64,000 bases of DNA from Polynucleobacter sp. JS-JIR-II-50 (GCF_018687895.1 NZ_CP061307.1:1571948-1635947), one strand, 5' to 3'. Positions 18,517-28,917 are shown, counted from the stretch's first letter. The notes: generated by a model from the letters alone, not told the origin. A program made the numbers and translations.

Positions 18517-19437
18517 TTAAATATCTGCAAGCGCCTTAATGTGGGCCACTACGCTACGGCCCAATGCCGAGAGGTTGTAACCACCCTCTAAGCAACTCAC
18601 AATACGTCCTTGCGCATAGTCGTTAGCAATCTCTTTTAAACGCTTGGTAATCCAGACATAGTCATCCTCTACCAAGCCCATCTGCCCTAAATCATCTTCG
18701 CGATGAGCATCAAAGCCCGCTGAAATCATGATGAGCTCAGGCTCAAAGTTACGCAAAGCAGGTAACCATTGCTCTTCAACAATGGAGCGGACTACATCGC
18801 CCCGAGTCGCAGCGGGTAAGGGTACATTGACCATATTGTTCGCATGATCAAGACCGCTGTAGGGATAAAAAGGGTGTTGAAAAAAGCTACACATCAAAAC
18901 ATTAGGGTCATTGAAGAAAGCGGCTTCAGTACCGTTGCCATGATGGACATCAAAATCAATGATGGCAACACGCTCAATGCCGTATGCTTCCATTGCATAT
19001 CGTGCAGCAATCGCCACGTTATCAAATAAACAAAACCCCATAGAACGTGTTGGTTCGGCATGATGGCCTGGGGGCCTTACAGCACAAAAGACATTCTCAA
19101 CTTCACCCTTCATCACCGCATCCACGCCTGCAATAGCAGCGCCTGCAGCTCTAAGCGCCACCCTATAGGTATGGGGATTCATAATGGTGTCACCATCGAG
19201 CATGAAATATCCACTCTCTGGGGCGCGATCTCGAACAAAAGAAACATGGTCAGGACTGTGCACTAATTCAAGTTGGTCTTCAGTTGCCAATGGCGCATCT
19301 AAATGATGTAAAAATTGATCAACACCGCTGCGAATCAATTGATCATTGATCGCCTGAATTCTCTCCGGACACTCTGGATGATGGCTTCCCATCTCATGTT
19401 TCAGAAAGTCTGGATGAGTTATGTATCCTGTTGTCAT
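18517..19437 (-). CDS. Histone deacetylase-family hydrolase (bacterial deacetylase)
   Basis: 306 residues. Zinc-dependent deacetylase fold of the HDAC/acetoin utilisation/acetylpolyamine amidohydrolase family. The conserved His pair is in RPPGHHAEP, zinc ligands are in IIDFDVHHGNGT and in ISAGFDAHREDDLG, and the Gly-rich CLEGGYNLSALGRS lies near the end. Such bacterial enzymes remove acetyl or acyl groups from small amines or from protein lysines. It is the first gene of the fatty acid oxidation run, 36 bases before the acyl-CoA ligase, which suggests a link to acyl metabolism. AAGGA precedes the ATG by 9 bases. Confidence 0.92.
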   Translation of the reverse strand: MTTGYITHPDFLKHEMGSHHPECPERIQAINDQLIRSGVDQFLHHLDAPLATEDQLELVHSPDHVSFVRDRAPESGYFMLDGDTIMNPHTYRVALRAAGAAIAGVDAVMKGEVENVFCAVRPPGHHAEPTRSMGFCLFDNVAIAARYAMEAYGIERVAIIDFDVHHGNGTEAAFFNDPNVLMCSFFQHPFYPYSGLDHANNMVNVPLPAATRGDVVRSIVEEQWLPALRNFEPELIMISAGFDAHREDDLGQMGLVEDDYVWITKRLKEIANDYAQGRIVSCLEGGYNLSALGRSVVAHIKALADI

Positions 19438-19471
19438 TACTCGAAATCCTTAATAGCAAATTTGTAATTTT

Positions 19472-19477
19472 TATAAT
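19472..19477 (+). promoter_or_regulatory. Candidate -10 box of mltB
   Basis: A perfect TATAAT stands 43 bases before the chosen mltB ATG at 19521. The -35 region is weak. With this -10, a GTG start at 19488 would leave almost no leader, which supports the later ATG. Confidence 0.4.
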
Positions 19478-19520
19478 CTAATTAAACGTGCTCAACATTC
19501 GAAAATCCAATACCTTAGGC

Positions 19521-20771
19521 ATGAACTTTCGTGTCTCCTGCTTACTACTTACTCTTGCGCTGGCGGGATGCTCTAGCACCCCCACGCAGCCAATCCAATC
19601 GCAACAGCTCATCGTAAACCAGACTGACGATGCCGCTACCGAGGCGCGTTTTAGCCAGAACCTTAACGAACTCCTTACCCAGGTCTCCCAAAACCAAGAA
19701 ATCCCACTCCCAGCCCTAGAAATGGGCTTTCTAGATGCTAAAACGGTTCCCTCAATTCGGAAATTGGTATTACCCCCATCGGGCACCTTTAAAAAGAACT
19801 GGCTGGCTTATCGCAAACGCTTTATTGAGCCCGTGCGCCTTAAGGCTGGCAGGGCCTTTTGGGACCAAAATCAGGCCTTTTTGAGCCAAGTTGAGCAAGA
19901 GTCAGGGGTGCCAGCTGAGATTATTGTGGCCATTATTGGCATCGAAACCATCTATGGACGCCAAACTGGCAATTTCAGGGTGAAAGATGTTCTATCCACC
20001 CTCGCCTTTAGTTACCCAGATACTCCCAATAAGCCAGCACGTGAACAACTCTTCAAGGATCAACTCAAAGAGCTCATTCTGATGTGCTGGACTGGGGCGG
20101 GTGGCAAGTTGTCCTCCAAAAATAGTAGTCAAGGCATTAATAGCGTACGCTTTAATGCCTGCCTAAATCAGAATAGTTCTTATGCTGGTGCCATCGGTCT
20201 GCCACAGTTCATGCCTAGCAGTATTCGTAGCTTTGCAGTTGATGGAGATGGCGATGGTCAAATTGATCTAAAGCAAAGCCCTAAGGACGCTATTGCGAGT
20301 GTTGCCAACTTCATGAAACAACATGGCTGGCAACCAGGTATGCCGATTTCGTTTCCAGTGCAAGAAAATGGTATCGGTGCCGCAAAAGCACTGGCTGATG
20401 GTGAACCGCAATTGAAATTCACCGTACAAGAGCTGATTGAAAAAGGAATCTTGACTCAGTCACAAGGTGACCTACAAAGTGGTGGCGTAGAACCTCAAAG
20501 CAAAGCCTTCATTGTTGACCTCCCCTATCCCGATAAGGATGGTGTAGATCAGGTGCAATATTTTGTTGGCTTAAATAATTTTCTGACAATTGTGCAATAT
20601 AACCGTAGCTATTTTTATGCGCAAAGTGTTGCTGAGTTTGCAGAAGCCTTAGGATATAAAAACCAAAGTGTTGTACCAGTAGAAAACTCAGCCAAAGCTA
20701 GCGGATCTAAGGCAAGCACTGAAAAGTCTAAAACTAAGAAATCCAGCGCTAAGAAAAAAGTAAAGTCTTAG
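19521..20771 (+). CDS. mltB: Membrane-bound lytic murein transglycosylase B
   Basis: About 416 residues. MltB (GH103) cleaves the MurNAc-GlcNAc bond of peptidoglycan to 1,6-anhydro products. The short signal MNFRVSCLLLTLALAGC carries a lipobox with Cys 17, so it is an outer-membrane lipoprotein. The catalytic Glu is in IVAIIGIETIYGR, followed by SYAGAIGLPQFMPSSIRSFA and VDGDGDGQIDL. The tail is Lys/Ser-rich. An upstream GTG (19488) would put 11 extra residues before the signal and is less likely. Its stop codon overlaps that of the convergent cysM gene. Confidence 0.93.
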   Translation: MNFRVSCLLLTLALAGCSSTPTQPIQSQQLIVNQTDDAATEARFSQNLNELLTQVSQNQEIPLPALEMGFLDAKTVPSIRKLVLPPSGTFKKNWLAYRKRFIEPVRLKAGRAFWDQNQAFLSQVEQESGVPAEIIVAIIGIETIYGRQTGNFRVKDVLSTLAFSYPDTPNKPAREQLFKDQLKELILMCWTGAGGKLSSKNSSQGINSVRFNACLNQNSSYAGAIGLPQFMPSSIRSFAVDGDGDGQIDLKQSPKDAIASVANFMKQHGWQPGMPISFPVQENGIGAAKALADGEPQLKFTVQELIEKGILTQSQGDLQSGGVEPQSKAFIVDLPYPDKDGVDQVQYFVGLNNFLTIVQYNRSYFYAQSVAEFAEALGYKNQSVVPVENSAKASGSKASTEKSKTKKSSAKKKVKS

Positions 20772-21679
20772 GCTGGAAAAACACCAGTTGATAGGTAGCG
20801 GTCACCACGGTCGCAGACAATAAAGACGATCGTAGCATTTTCAACTTGGCGTGCAATACGCAAAGCCACTACCAAAGCACCTCCAGCAGAGATGCCGCAG
20901 AAGATACCTTCTTCCGCCGCCAAGCGACGCGCCATCTCCTCTGCATCTGCTTGCGAAACATACTCAATCAAATCCACCTTATCGCCTTGATAAATCTTGG
21001 GCAGGTACTCGGGTGCCCACTTCCGAATACCCGGGATCTGAGAGCCCTCTTCTGGTTGTGCGCCAATAATCTGAATCGCAGGGTTCATGGACTTCAGGTA
21101 AGTGGAGACTCCCGTAATGGTTCCAGTTGTACCCATAGCGGATATGAAATGGGTAATCTGTCCATCCGTGTCTCGCCAAATTTCTGGTCCAGTAGTTTCG
21201 ATATGTGCTCTAGGATTGTCAGGGTTAGCAAACTGATCAAGCAATCTGCCGCGACCTTCTCTTTGCAGCTGCAAGGCGTAATCTCTGGCAAATTCCATGC
21301 CACCAGAAGCTGCGGTCAATATTAATTCAGCTCCGTAAGCCGCCATACTTTGACGACGTTCAATACTTTGATTTTCTGGCATGACTAAAATCATTTTGTA
21401 ACCGAGCATCGCTGCAGTCATTGCTAAAGCAATACCCGTATTACCACTAGTTGCTTCAATTAAAGTATCGCCAGGTTTAATTTCACCGCGTTCTTGTGCA
21501 CGTGAGATCATCGACAGCGCAGGTCGGTCCTTCACCGACCCGGCTGGATTGTTTCCCTCCAGCTTACCTAAGATCACATTATTGCGATTCTCGTTTTCTA
21601 AACCAGGAATACGCTGCAAACGAACTAAAGGCGTATTGCCCACAGTCTGCGAAATAGTCAGGTAGGAAGGTTTGCTCAT
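20768..21679 (-). CDS. cysM: Cysteine synthase B (O-acetylserine sulfhydrylase)
   Basis: 303 residues. PLP enzyme making cysteine from O-acetylserine; the B isozyme can also use thiosulfate. The PLP Lys is in NPAGSVKDRPAL, the substrate loop in EATSGNTGIAL, the phosphate cup in SAMGTTGTITGVS, and the C-terminal Ser in GISAGGALV. Length fits CysM rather than CysK (about 320). It lies downstream of comEA on the minus strand and ends overlapping mltB. Confidence 0.95.
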   Translation of the reverse strand: MSKPSYLTISQTVGNTPLVRLQRIPGLENENRNNVILGKLEGNNPAGSVKDRPALSMISRAQERGEIKPGDTLIEATSGNTGIALAMTAAMLGYKMILVMPENQSIERRQSMAAYGAELILTAASGGMEFARDYALQLQREGRGRLLDQFANPDNPRAHIETTGPEIWRDTDGQITHFISAMGTTGTITGVSTYLKSMNPAIQIIGAQPEEGSQIPGIRKWAPEYLPKIYQGDKVDLIEYVSQADAEEMARRLAAEEGIFCGISAGGALVVALRIARQVENATIVFIVCDRGDRYLSTGVFPA

Positions 21680-21720
21680 GAAGCCATTTTAGCCATAAGC
21701 CGCCTTACACACGGAAGGGT

Positions 21721-22149
21721 TTAATTTCTGCGGCCTGATCCCGAACGCTCCTGCTGATTGCGAGGACTAGCTTGATTACGCGAATTGCGTCGGCTAGAGG
21801 CCCCGCCCTCTTTCTTGGTTCGACCATTCGGCTCCCGAAAAGAACTAGGAGCTTCAATCGTTAAGCCGTTATCGACCATTTTTTCGACTGATTTCATGCC
21901 AATGCCACGAACCCGCTTCTGCAGATCATTAGCATCCTGAAAATGACCCCCGTCCAAACGTTCAGCAATAATGGTTTTTGCTTTAGCTGGGCCAATACCC
22001 TTAATACTCTCTAACTCCGTTTGAGTGGCAGTATTAACATTAATGGGTGAAGCGTAAGCTGCTCCAGAGCTTGAAGCCAATACAGTCAATGCTAGCGCTA
22101 CAGCCCTAACGAAACTTTGAACTGTACCTAAAGTTAAATTTTTTATCAT
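21721..22149 (-). CDS. ComEA-like helix-hairpin-helix DNA-binding protein
   Basis: About 142 residues from the ATG at 22149, which has AGGAGA just before it. An N-terminal hydrophobic signal ends near AYA, then one HhH pair reads INVNTATQTELESIKGIGPAKAKTIIAERL and continues VRGIGMKSVEKM. The C-terminal 50 residues are basic and Ser/Arg/Asn-rich (SSRRNSRNQASPRNQQ), probably disordered. Such proteins bind incoming DNA in the periplasm during natural transformation. A longer start at 22185 lies in the terminator of the preceding gene and is rejected. Between hldD and cysM. Confidence 0.85.
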   Translation of the reverse strand: MIKNLTLGTVQSFVRAVALALTVLASSSGAAYASPINVNTATQTELESIKGIGPAKAKTIIAERLDGGHFQDANDLQKRVRGIGMKSVEKMVDNGLTIEAPSSFREPNGRTKKEGGASSRRNSRNQASPRNQQERSGSGRRN

Positions 22150-22165
22150 CTTCTCTCCTGTGGTA

Positions 22166-22200
22166 AATAAAAAATCCACGGACACAAAGTGCGCGTGGAT
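22166..22200 (-). terminator. Terminator after hldD
   Basis: Minus strand: ATCCACG and CGTGGAT pair around a 13-base loop and are followed by TTTTTATTT, about 37 bases after the hldD stop. It separates the LPS genes from comEA. Confidence 0.75.
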
Positions 22201-22237
22201 CGTTTACAACGAGGAGAAACTACTTTTGTTGACTGAC

Positions 22238-23257
22238 TTACAAGGGGTTAGCTAGAAAACCAGCATTGGCCTCCAACCACTCAATATATTTTCCTACACC
22301 CTGCTCTACATTGAGGAAGGGCTCTGTATAGCCAGCCGCTCTAAGTTTGGTGAGATCGGCTTGAGTAAAGCATTGATATTTGCCTTTGAGCGCATCCGGA
22401 AACGGAATGTACTCAATCGCTTTTTCTTTAACCAATTCTTGAAGAGTTGCAGGCGCTGCATTATCTAGCTTACGCATAGAGTTAGCGACGGCATGCGCTA
22501 CATCATTAAAAGGTTGCGCACGACCGCTGCCCAAATTGAAGATGCCACTAATTTCTGGATGATCCAAGAAGAAGAGGTTTACTTTAACTACATCCTCAAC
22601 AGATACAAAGTCGCGACTTTGCTCACCAGGCGCATAACCACCGTACTCACCAAACAGTTTCACGTGGCCATTAGCCTTGTATTGATGATATTGATGAAAG
22701 GCAACTGAAGCCATGCGGCCTTTATGTGACTCACGAGGGCCATAGACATTGAAGTAACGGAAGCCAACTACTTGTGCTGTATTGGCTTTTTCAGCAAAGC
22801 GCTTACGCATCACTTGATCAAATAAGAACTTAGAGTAGCCATAAATATTAAGGGGCTTCTCGTGCTCACGGCTCTCTACAAATACGTCTGAACCGCCATA
22901 GGTTGCTGCAGAAGAGGCATAAAGCAATTGAACTTTTTGCTCAGTACAAATATCCAACAGGTCCATGGTGTAGCGATAGTTGTTCGCCATCATGAAAATA
23001 CCATCTGTTTCCATGGTGTCGGAGCAAGCTCCTTCATGAAACACGGCCTTAACTTTGCCAAAGCGACCACTTCTAAATGCTTCTAAAAACTCATCTTTAT
23101 CGAGGTAATCAATGATGTCCAAATCAGCGAGATTGCGATACTTATCTGCAGGACGAAGATCATCCACTGCAATGATATTTTTTTCACCACGCGCATTGAG
23201 CGCTTGAACAATATTAGCGCCAATAAATCCAGCTGCGCCGGTTACGATAATAGTCAC
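22238..23257 (-). CDS. hldD: ADP-L-glycero-D-manno-heptose 6-epimerase
   Basis: 339 residues. HldD (RfaD) makes the L,D form of ADP-heptose for the LPS inner core. The NADP-binding [15 protein letters not shown] is at the start, and the SDR catalytic [10 protein letters not shown] contains the Tyr-x3-Lys pair. [13 protein letters not shown] and [19 protein letters not shown] are typical of this epimerase. It overlaps hldE1 by 4 bases, so translation is coupled. Confidence 0.96.
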   Translation of the reverse strand: MTIIVTGAAGFIGANIVQALNARGEKNIIAVDDLRPADKYRNLADLDIIDYLDKDEFLEAFRSGRFGKVKAVFHEGACSDTMETDGIFMMANNYRYTMDLLDICTEQKVQLLYASSAATYGGSDVFVESREHEKPLNIYGYSKFLFDQVMRKRFAEKANTAQVVGFRYFNVYGPRESHKGRMASVAFHQYHQYKANGHVKLFGEYGGYAPGEQSRDFVSVEDVVKVNLFFLDHPEISGIFNLGSGRAQPFNDVAHAVANSMRKLDNAAPATLQELVKEKAIEYIPFPDALKGKYQCFTQADLTKLRAAGYTEPFLNVEQGVGKYIEWLEANAGFLANPL

Positions 23258-24189
23258 TGTAATTCCTCTGAAGTAACGGTTGCAGTTCCCAACTTACCAA
23301 CAACGATGCCACCTGCACGGTTTGCAAGCGCCATGGCTTTTTCTAAAGGCCACTTCGCAGCTAAGGCTACAGCCAATGTTGCAATTACAGTATCACCAGC
23401 ACCAGAGACATCAAACACCTCACGCGCCTGCGCTTTAACGTGACTCACACCGGATTCGGTATATAGGCTCATTCCGTCCTCAGAACGGGTAAGGAGCAAG
23501 GCTTGTAAGTCAAGAGACTTTCTGAGGTCCTGGGCTTTCTTGGTCAAATCTTCTTCGCTAGTCCACTGGCCAACTACTTGGCGTAACTCACTGCGGTTAG
23601 GCGTTAAAACGGTAGCGCCACGATACTTCTCATAATCTTCACCCTTAGGGTCAACCAAGATCATTTTGTTTTGTGCTTTAGCTTGCTCAATCATATGAGC
23701 TACTTGGCCCAATGCACCTTTGCCGTAATCGGAAAGTATTACTACATCAGCAGCACCAACGAGTTTTTCAAAACGCTCTAATTTATGAGCAAGCGCTTTT
23801 GCACTAGGGGTTTCTTCAAAGTCTAAGCGAATTAATTGTTGCTGGCGAGCAATCACACGAAGTTTCACAATAGTGGGAACGTCCGCATCAATTTCTAATT
23901 GACTATCGACACCACCAGCTTTTAACAACTCAACTACACGTTTACCAGGCTCATCGTTACCAACAATACCCAAAATAGTTGCTTTAGCGTCGAGTGCAGC
24001 CACGTTACGCGCTACGTTAGCGGCGCCACCAAGACGCTCATCAATCTTACCTACCTGCACCACTGGAACTGGCGCCTCAGGAGAAATACGATTAGTATCG
24101 CCAAACCAATAGCGATCGAGCATGACATCACCCACCACTAATAGGCGGGCTTTAGAGAACTGCTCTCGGTTTGCTTTTTCCATTTGCAT
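23254..24189 (-). CDS. rfaE1: D-glycero-beta-D-manno-heptose-7-phosphate kinase (single-domain HldE1)
   Basis: 311 residues. PfkB-fold kinase making heptose 1,7-bisphosphate in ADP-heptose synthesis. [17 protein letters not shown] at the start, [13 protein letters not shown], and the C-terminal ATP/anion-hole motif [11 protein letters not shown] with catalytic Asp are clear. In enterobacteria this kinase is fused to an adenylyltransferase; here the second domain is absent, and a separate rfaE2 must lie outside the window. Between ugd and hldD with almost no spacing. Confidence 0.94.
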   Translation of the reverse strand: MQMEKANREQFSKARLLVVGDVMLDRYWFGDTNRISPEAPVPVVQVGKIDERLGGAANVARNVAALDAKATILGIVGNDEPGKRVVELLKAGGVDSQLEIDADVPTIVKLRVIARQQQLIRLDFEETPSAKALAHKLERFEKLVGAADVVILSDYGKGALGQVAHMIEQAKAQNKMILVDPKGEDYEKYRGATVLTPNRSELRQVVGQWTSEEDLTKKAQDLRKSLDLQALLLTRSEDGMSLYTESGVSHVKAQAREVFDVSGAGDTVIATLAVALAAKWPLEKAMALANRAGGIVVGKLGTATVTSEELQ

Positions 24190-24194
24190 CTACT

Positions 24195-25559
24195 TTAATT
24201 ATGTCTACCAATACCATGGTACTCAATACCTAATTCTTGCATAGAAGCTGGCTCATAGAGGTTACGGCCATCAAAGATGATGGCACGCTTGAGTTTTTGC
24301 ATGGCTTGGTCAAAATCTGGTGTATGGAATGCCTTCCATTCCGTCACAATAACCAAGGCATCAGCATCAGTTAGTGCTGACATCGGATCAGCGGTCATTG
24401 ATACTTGCGCAAGACCTGTTGGATTACCTCTAAAGTCGAGCTCCAGGGCATGACTAGCTTCAGACATGGCGACCGGATCATACGCAACCACTTGGGCGCC
24501 ACGCTTAACTAATTCCTGAATAATCACACGGCTAGGCGCTTCGCGCATATCGTCGGTATTAGGTTTAAAAGCCAAGCCCCAGAGTGCAAACTTCATGCCT
24601 ATAAGGTCACTACCAAAGCGCTTTTCGATCTTATCGACCAAGATGTACTTTTGTAATTCATTGACAGCTTCAACAGCATCAAGGATCTTGAGATCTCTAC
24701 CATGCTCTTTAGCGGTTTTGGATAAAGCTGACACATCTTTAGGAAAGCATGATCCGCCATAACCAGTACCGGGATACAAAAAGCCAAAACCAATACGTGA
24801 GTCAGAACCAATACCTTGGCGCACATGTTCAATATCAGCACCAACTAAGTCAGCCAAGTTGGCTAACTCATTCATAAAGGAGATGCGGGTCGCCAACATC
24901 GCATTAGCTGCATATTTAGTCAGCTCAGCACTCTTCACATCCATATAGTAGGTGCGTTCGTGGTTACGATTGAATGGGGCATAGAGTTTGCGCATTTGCT
25001 CTTTAGCGCGCATTCCTGCTGGAGTATTTTCAGTACCAATCACGATGCGGTCAGGACGCATAAAGTCTTCGACAGCTGCACCTTCTTTTAAGAACTCAGG
25101 ATTGGAGACCACGGCACATAAGTCTGAAGGTAAACCTCTTTTTTCTAGCTCTTCGGTAATTGCGGCTTGAACCTTATCCGCAGTACCCACTGGCACAGTC
25201 GATTTATCAACAATCACTTTAGGAGTGGTCATATGACGACCGATGTTGCACGCTGCCGCGACGACGTATTGCAAATCAGCTGAGCCATCTTCATCCGGAG
25301 GTGTACCAACCGCGATGAACTGAATATCACCATGGGCAACGGATGCAGCAATATCAGTGGAGAACTGCAAACGGCCAGCACTTCTGTTGCGCTCAATCAT
25401 CTCTTTAAGACCGGGCTCATAAATAGGCACGCCGCCAGAGTTGAGAATCTCAATCTTTTTTGGATCTACGTCAACACAAAAAACGTTATTGCCCTGCTCG
25501 GCCAAGCATGCGCCTGTAACAAGACCTACGTAACCGCTACCGATGATGGTGACTTTCAA
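24195..25559 (-). CDS. UDP-glucose 6-dehydrogenase family protein
   Basis: 454 residues. NAD-dependent oxidation of UDP-glucose (or GDP-mannose in relatives) to the uronic acid, feeding surface polysaccharide or LPS. The Rossmann motif [20 protein letters not shown], the [12 protein letters not shown] region, the catalytic-Cys segment [14 protein letters not shown], and the C-terminal [20 protein letters not shown] are all present. UDP-glucose is the likely substrate from the ugd-type sequence style. It lies between lapB and the heptose genes. Confidence 0.93.
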   Translation of the reverse strand: MKVTIIGSGYVGLVTGACLAEQGNNVFCVDVDPKKIEILNSGGVPIYEPGLKEMIERNRSAGRLQFSTDIAASVAHGDIQFIAVGTPPDEDGSADLQYVVAAACNIGRHMTTPKVIVDKSTVPVGTADKVQAAITEELEKRGLPSDLCAVVSNPEFLKEGAAVEDFMRPDRIVIGTENTPAGMRAKEQMRKLYAPFNRNHERTYYMDVKSAELTKYAANAMLATRISFMNELANLADLVGADIEHVRQGIGSDSRIGFGFLYPGTGYGGSCFPKDVSALSKTAKEHGRDLKILDAVEAVNELQKYILVDKIEKRFGSDLIGMKFALWGLAFKPNTDDMREAPSRVIIQELVKRGAQVVAYDPVAMSEASHALELDFRGNPTGLAQVSMTADPMSALTDADALVIVTEWKAFHTPDFDQAMQKLKRAIIFDGRNLYEPASMQELGIEYHGIGRHN

Positions 25560-25574
25560 TTTCTCTCCAAATCT

Positions 25575-26786
25575 TTACATGGAAGGGCCGCTAGGTGCAG
25601 CACCCTCGCTACGTCTCGGGGAGTATGCCTCCCAATGATTACAGCCAGGGCATTGCCAATAAAATCTTCTCGCTCTAAAGCCGCAATTGCCGCATGTGTA
25701 ACGGGCTAGGCTGGTGGTACGTTGGCGCAGAAGCTTCAGAATGGACTGCAACTCCAGCAGTCTTTCTGGGTTAGCGCTACCCTCCTCCAATGCAAGGCGA
25801 GTTTCAGCCATCTTAGACAGCGCAATCAAAGTCGGCGAATGCTGCATGACATCAGACAACATCGCATTTGCTGCCTGTGGGCCCCGAATTTTCATCAAGT
25901 GCTTATGCACAATATCGAGCAACTCACCAGTGGCTTGAGTTTTTAGCAACTCACAGAGGCGATCCAAACCTTCGTCCTCTTTATTAATTGCTGCATGAGC
26001 CAGCATCCAACGATCGGCTAATAAATGCATATAAGCGGGATGAGAACTAGCAATTAAACTCCAAGCCTCAATCGCTTGAGCAGGACGATCCATTGCCATC
26101 AAATAATCGCCTTGCAAGATCAAAGCACGCGCATGATTCGGCACAGCCTGCAGAGCACGCTGGATGGATTGCTCCGCCTCAACCAAGTCTTTGCGACGTA
26201 AGGCCTCTTGACCAAGCTCACAGTGAAATTGAGCGATTTCAGTATGATGCGATTTATCTTGCAGCCCTTCTAGTTCACTTGCAGCAATGATGGCTTTTTT
26301 CCAATCATGCTCAATTTGATACATCTCCAACAAGCTCTCTTTTGCAGGCTCAGCATATTTGCCATCACCGACACGATTTAGCGAGGCTTCGGCGCGGTCA
26401 AGCAAACCTGCCCGTAAAAAGTCACGGCCTAACTCATAGGCAGCGTGATCACGATCACGAGGCTTTAAATCATCACGATTAGCCAGGTGTTGATGAATGC
26501 GAATAGCGCGCTCTGTTTCACCGCGACGGCGAAATAAATTGCCTAATGAGAAATGTAACTCAATGGTCTCTGGATCTAACTGGGCAATTTTGACTAAGGT
26601 TTCAATCGCTTGATCAGGTTGCTCATTGAGCAAAAGGCTCAAACCTTTAAAAGTAGAGCGCTGCTGACGCATGCGCTCACGTTCATCCATGCGGTTTTCA
26701 AGACGCAAATCCCAGCGCGCCGCTAACCAACCGATACCAAACATTACTGGTAGCAGCAGCAACCAAGGAGTAGCCATCTGAATCAT
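25575..26786 (-). CDS. lapB: LPS assembly protein LapB (YciM)
   Basis: 403 residues. An N-terminal membrane anchor (MATPWLLLLPVMFGIGWLAARWDLR) is followed by about seven TPR units and a C-terminal rubredoxin-like metal site, with CGNCGF and CPGC providing four Cys. LapB with FtsH controls LpxC and hence the LPS level. The ORF has two possible starts (26786 and the Met three codons later). The partner gene lapA, which normally precedes it, is missing: only 60 bases separate lapB from ihfB. Confidence 0.92.
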   Translation of the reverse strand: MIQMATPWLLLLPVMFGIGWLAARWDLRLENRMDERERMRQQRSTFKGLSLLLNEQPDQAIETLVKIAQLDPETIELHFSLGNLFRRRGETERAIRIHQHLANRDDLKPRDRDHAAYELGRDFLRAGLLDRAEASLNRVGDGKYAEPAKESLLEMYQIEHDWKKAIIAASELEGLQDKSHHTEIAQFHCELGQEALRRKDLVEAEQSIQRALQAVPNHARALILQGDYLMAMDRPAQAIEAWSLIASSHPAYMHLLADRWMLAHAAINKEDEGLDRLCELLKTQATGELLDIVHKHLMKIRGPQAANAMLSDVMQHSPTLIALSKMAETRLALEEGSANPERLLELQSILKLLRQRTTSLARYTCGNCGFRARRFYWQCPGCNHWEAYSPRRSEGAAPSGPSM

Positions 26787-26803
26787 CGCGTGCAGAATTT
26801 AAA

Positions 26804-26827
26804 TAAAAAAATGGCCCGAATGGACCA
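26804..26827 (-). terminator. Terminator after ihfB
   Basis: Minus strand: TGGTCC and GGGCCA (one G-U pair) close a 4-base loop, followed by seven Ts. It lies between the ihfB stop and the lapB start, so lapB may rely on read-through or its own promoter. Confidence 0.65.
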
Positions 26828-26846
26828 CTGAGGTTGAGCCTGAATC

Positions 26847-27191
26847 TTAGGCACCAGAACCCTCTTTGGGGCCCGCCTGCTTCAAAGGCTTGTAATCTAC
26901 TCGCTCACGCAACTCTTTGCCAGGCTTAAAGTGCGGAACGCGTTTTTCTGGAATCAATACTTTCTCGCCAGACTTTGGATTGCGACCAGTACGAGCAGGA
27001 CGATGGTGAAGCACAAAACTCCCCACACCGCGCAATTCGATTCGCTTACCCTCAGCCAAAGCATGAGTCATAGTGTCTAGCAAAGTTTTTACCGCCAACT
27101 CCACGTCCCTAGGCAAAAGCTGCGGAAACTGTTCCGCGAGGCTCTCCACTAGTTCGGAGCGGGTGATTGCTTGTTGCTCTTGATCTGTCAT
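26847..27191 (-). CDS. ihfB: Integration host factor beta subunit
   Basis: 114 residues. Member of the HU/IHF fold that bends DNA sharply as a heterodimer with IhfA. The N-terminus [16 protein letters not shown] and the beta-arm region with [28 protein letters not shown] are the standard signature; Pro after GRN is the intercalating residue. The C-terminus extends some 18 residues past the usual end ([14 protein letters not shown]). It stands just downstream of rpsA, as in other proteobacteria. Confidence 0.95.
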   Translation of the reverse strand: MTDQEQQAITRSELVESLAEQFPQLLPRDVELAVKTLLDTMTHALAEGKRIELRGVGSFVLHHRPARTGRNPKSGEKVLIPEKRVPHFKPGKELRERVDYKPLKQAGPKEGSGA

Positions 27192-27201
27192 GATCTATCA
27201 A

Positions 27202-27237
27202 TAAAAAATCGCCGCCCTCCTAGTGGAAAGCGGCGAT
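27202..27237 (-). terminator. Terminator after rpsA
   Basis: Minus strand: ATCGCCGC and GCGGCGAT pair around a 14-base loop and run into TTTTTT, 7 bases after the rpsA stop. It separates abundant rpsA mRNA from ihfB. Confidence 0.8.
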
Positions 27238-27243
27238 ATTGAT

Positions 27244-28917
27244 TTAGCCTTGATTATCCAATTTTGCTTTTAACAAAGCACCCAAATTGGTTGTGCCAGA
27301 CTGCGCATCACCTTGGAGCTTGCTCATTGCATCTTGTTGATCAGAGCTGTCTTTTGCTTTGATTGAAAGATTGATAACACGTGACTTGCGATCAATATTA
27401 ATGATCATTGCAGTAACGCTGTCGCCTTCTTTCAATACATTACGTGCATCTTCAACGCGATCTGTTGAGATCTCAGAGGCACGTAAGTAAGCTTCAACTT
27501 CATCAGCCAGGTGAATGGTTGCACCCTTAGCATCAACCGCTTTCACAGTACCAGTAACGAGGCTACCCTTGTCGCTGACAGATGTGTAGTTGTTGAATGG
27601 GTCACCAGACAATTGCTTAATACCGAGAGAGATACGCTCTTTCTCAACATCAATTGCCAATACAGTGGCTTCAACTTCATCACCTTTTTTGTATTTCTTA
27701 ACAGCTTCTTCACCTGGCTCATTCCATGAAATGTCTGAGAGGTGAACTAAACCGTCGATACCGCCAGGCAAGCCAATAAACACACCGAAGTCAGTAATAG
27801 ACTTGATTGCGCCAGTTAACTTATCGCCTTTTTGTTGGGCACGTGAAAACTCTTCCCATGGATTCGCTTTGCACTGCTTAATGCCCAAGCTAATACGACG
27901 CTTGTCTTCATCAATATCCAGAACCATTACTTCAACTTCAGTTCCTAATGCAGTAGCTTTGCTTGGAGCAACGTTCTTGTTAGTCCAGTCCATTTCAGAA
28001 ACGTGTACCAAACCTTCGATACCAGATTCGATTTCAACGAATGCGCCGTAATCAGTCAAATTGGTTACTTTGCCGAATAAACGGGTGTTTGGTGGGTAAC
28101 GACGAGCGATACCAACCCATGGATCATCACCAAGTTGTTTCACGCCGAGTGAAACACGGTTCTTCTCTTGATCGAACTTCAAAATCTTCGCGGTAACTTC
28201 TTGACCAACAGTCAACATCTCGCTTGGGTGACGCACACGACGCCATGCCAAGTCAGTGATGTGCAAGAGGCCATCGATACCACCGAGATCAACGAATGCG
28301 CCGTAATCAGTGATGTTCTTAACGAGGCCAGTAACTACTGCGCCTTCTTTAAGGTTAGACATCAACTTAGCACGCTCTTCACCTTGGCTAGCTTCAACCA
28401 CTGCGCGACGTGACAACACTACGTTGTTACGTTTACGGTCAAGCTTGATAACCTTGAACTCCATCGTCTTACCTTCGTAAGGGCTGGTGTCTTTGATTGG
28501 ACGTGTATCAACGAGTGATCCAGGCAAGAATGCGCGGATACCGTTAACCATTACAGTCAAGCCGCCTTTAACCTTACCAGTAACAGTACCGGTAACGATC
28601 TCAGCTTGCTCAAGCGCTTTTTCCAAGTTCATCCATGATGCCAAGCGTTTCGCTTTATCACGGGAAAGGATGGTGTCGCCATAGCCGTTCTCAAGAGCGT
28701 CAATAGCAACAGAAACGAAATCGCCAGGAGCTACTTCAATCTCGCCAGCGTCGTTATGGAATTCTTCAACAGGAATAAACGCTTCAGACTTTAAGCCAGC
28801 GTTAACAACGACGAAGTTATGGTCGATGCGAAGAACTTCAGCCGAGATAACTTGGCCGGTCTTCATATTCGATCGGGTTAATGATTCTTCAAATAGTTCT
28901 GCAAATGATTCAGACAT
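27244..28917 (-). CDS. rpsA: 30S ribosomal protein S1
   Basis: 557 residues with six S1 (OB-fold) domains. Repeated segments such as [40 protein letters not shown] and [20 protein letters not shown] mark successive domains. S1 binds mRNA and helps initiation, above all for messages with weak ribosome sites, which seem common in this window. It starts [13 protein letters not shown]. Its leader holds a terminator-like structure and a second hairpin, possible sites for the autogenous control known for S1 in E. coli. Confidence 0.97.
   Translation of the reverse strand: MSESFAELFEESLTRSNMKTGQVISAEVLRIDHNFVVVNAGLKSEAFIPVEEFHNDAGEIEVAPGDFVSVAIDALENGYGDTILSRDKAKRLASWMNLEKALEQAEIVTGTVTGKVKGGLTVMVNGIRAFLPGSLVDTRPIKDTSPYEGKTMEFKVIKLDRKRNNVVLSRRAVVEASQGEERAKLMSNLKEGAVVTGLVKNITDYGAFVDLGGIDGLLHITDLAWRRVRHPSEMLTVGQEVTAKILKFDQEKNRVSLGVKQLGDDPWVGIARRYPPNTRLFGKVTNLTDYGAFVEIESGIEGLVHVSEMDWTNKNVAPSKATALGTEVEVMVLDIDEDKRRISLGIKQCKANPWEEFSRAQQKGDKLTGAIKSITDFGVFIGLPGGIDGLVHLSDISWNEPGEEAVKKYKKGDEVEATVLAIDVEKERISLGIKQLSGDPFNNYTSVSDKGSLVTGTVKAVDAKGATIHLADEVEAYLRASEISTDRVEDARNVLKEGDSVTAMIINIDRKSRVINLSIKAKDSSDQQDAMSKLQGDAQSGTTNLGALLKAKLDNQG

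Noticed and set aside
20846..21325. 159-codon plus-strand frame
   Set aside because: Antisense shadow of cysM, whose PLP and substrate motifs are intact.
22150..22185. Longer N-terminus for the ComEA-like gene
   Set aside because: It falls in the hldD terminator; the ATG at 22149 has a good ribosome site and gives a proper signal peptide.
23254..24189. Truncated hldE missing its adenylyltransferase domain
   Set aside because: Single-domain HldE1 kinases are normal in betaproteobacteria, with the second enzyme coded elsewhere; the kinase ends cleanly.
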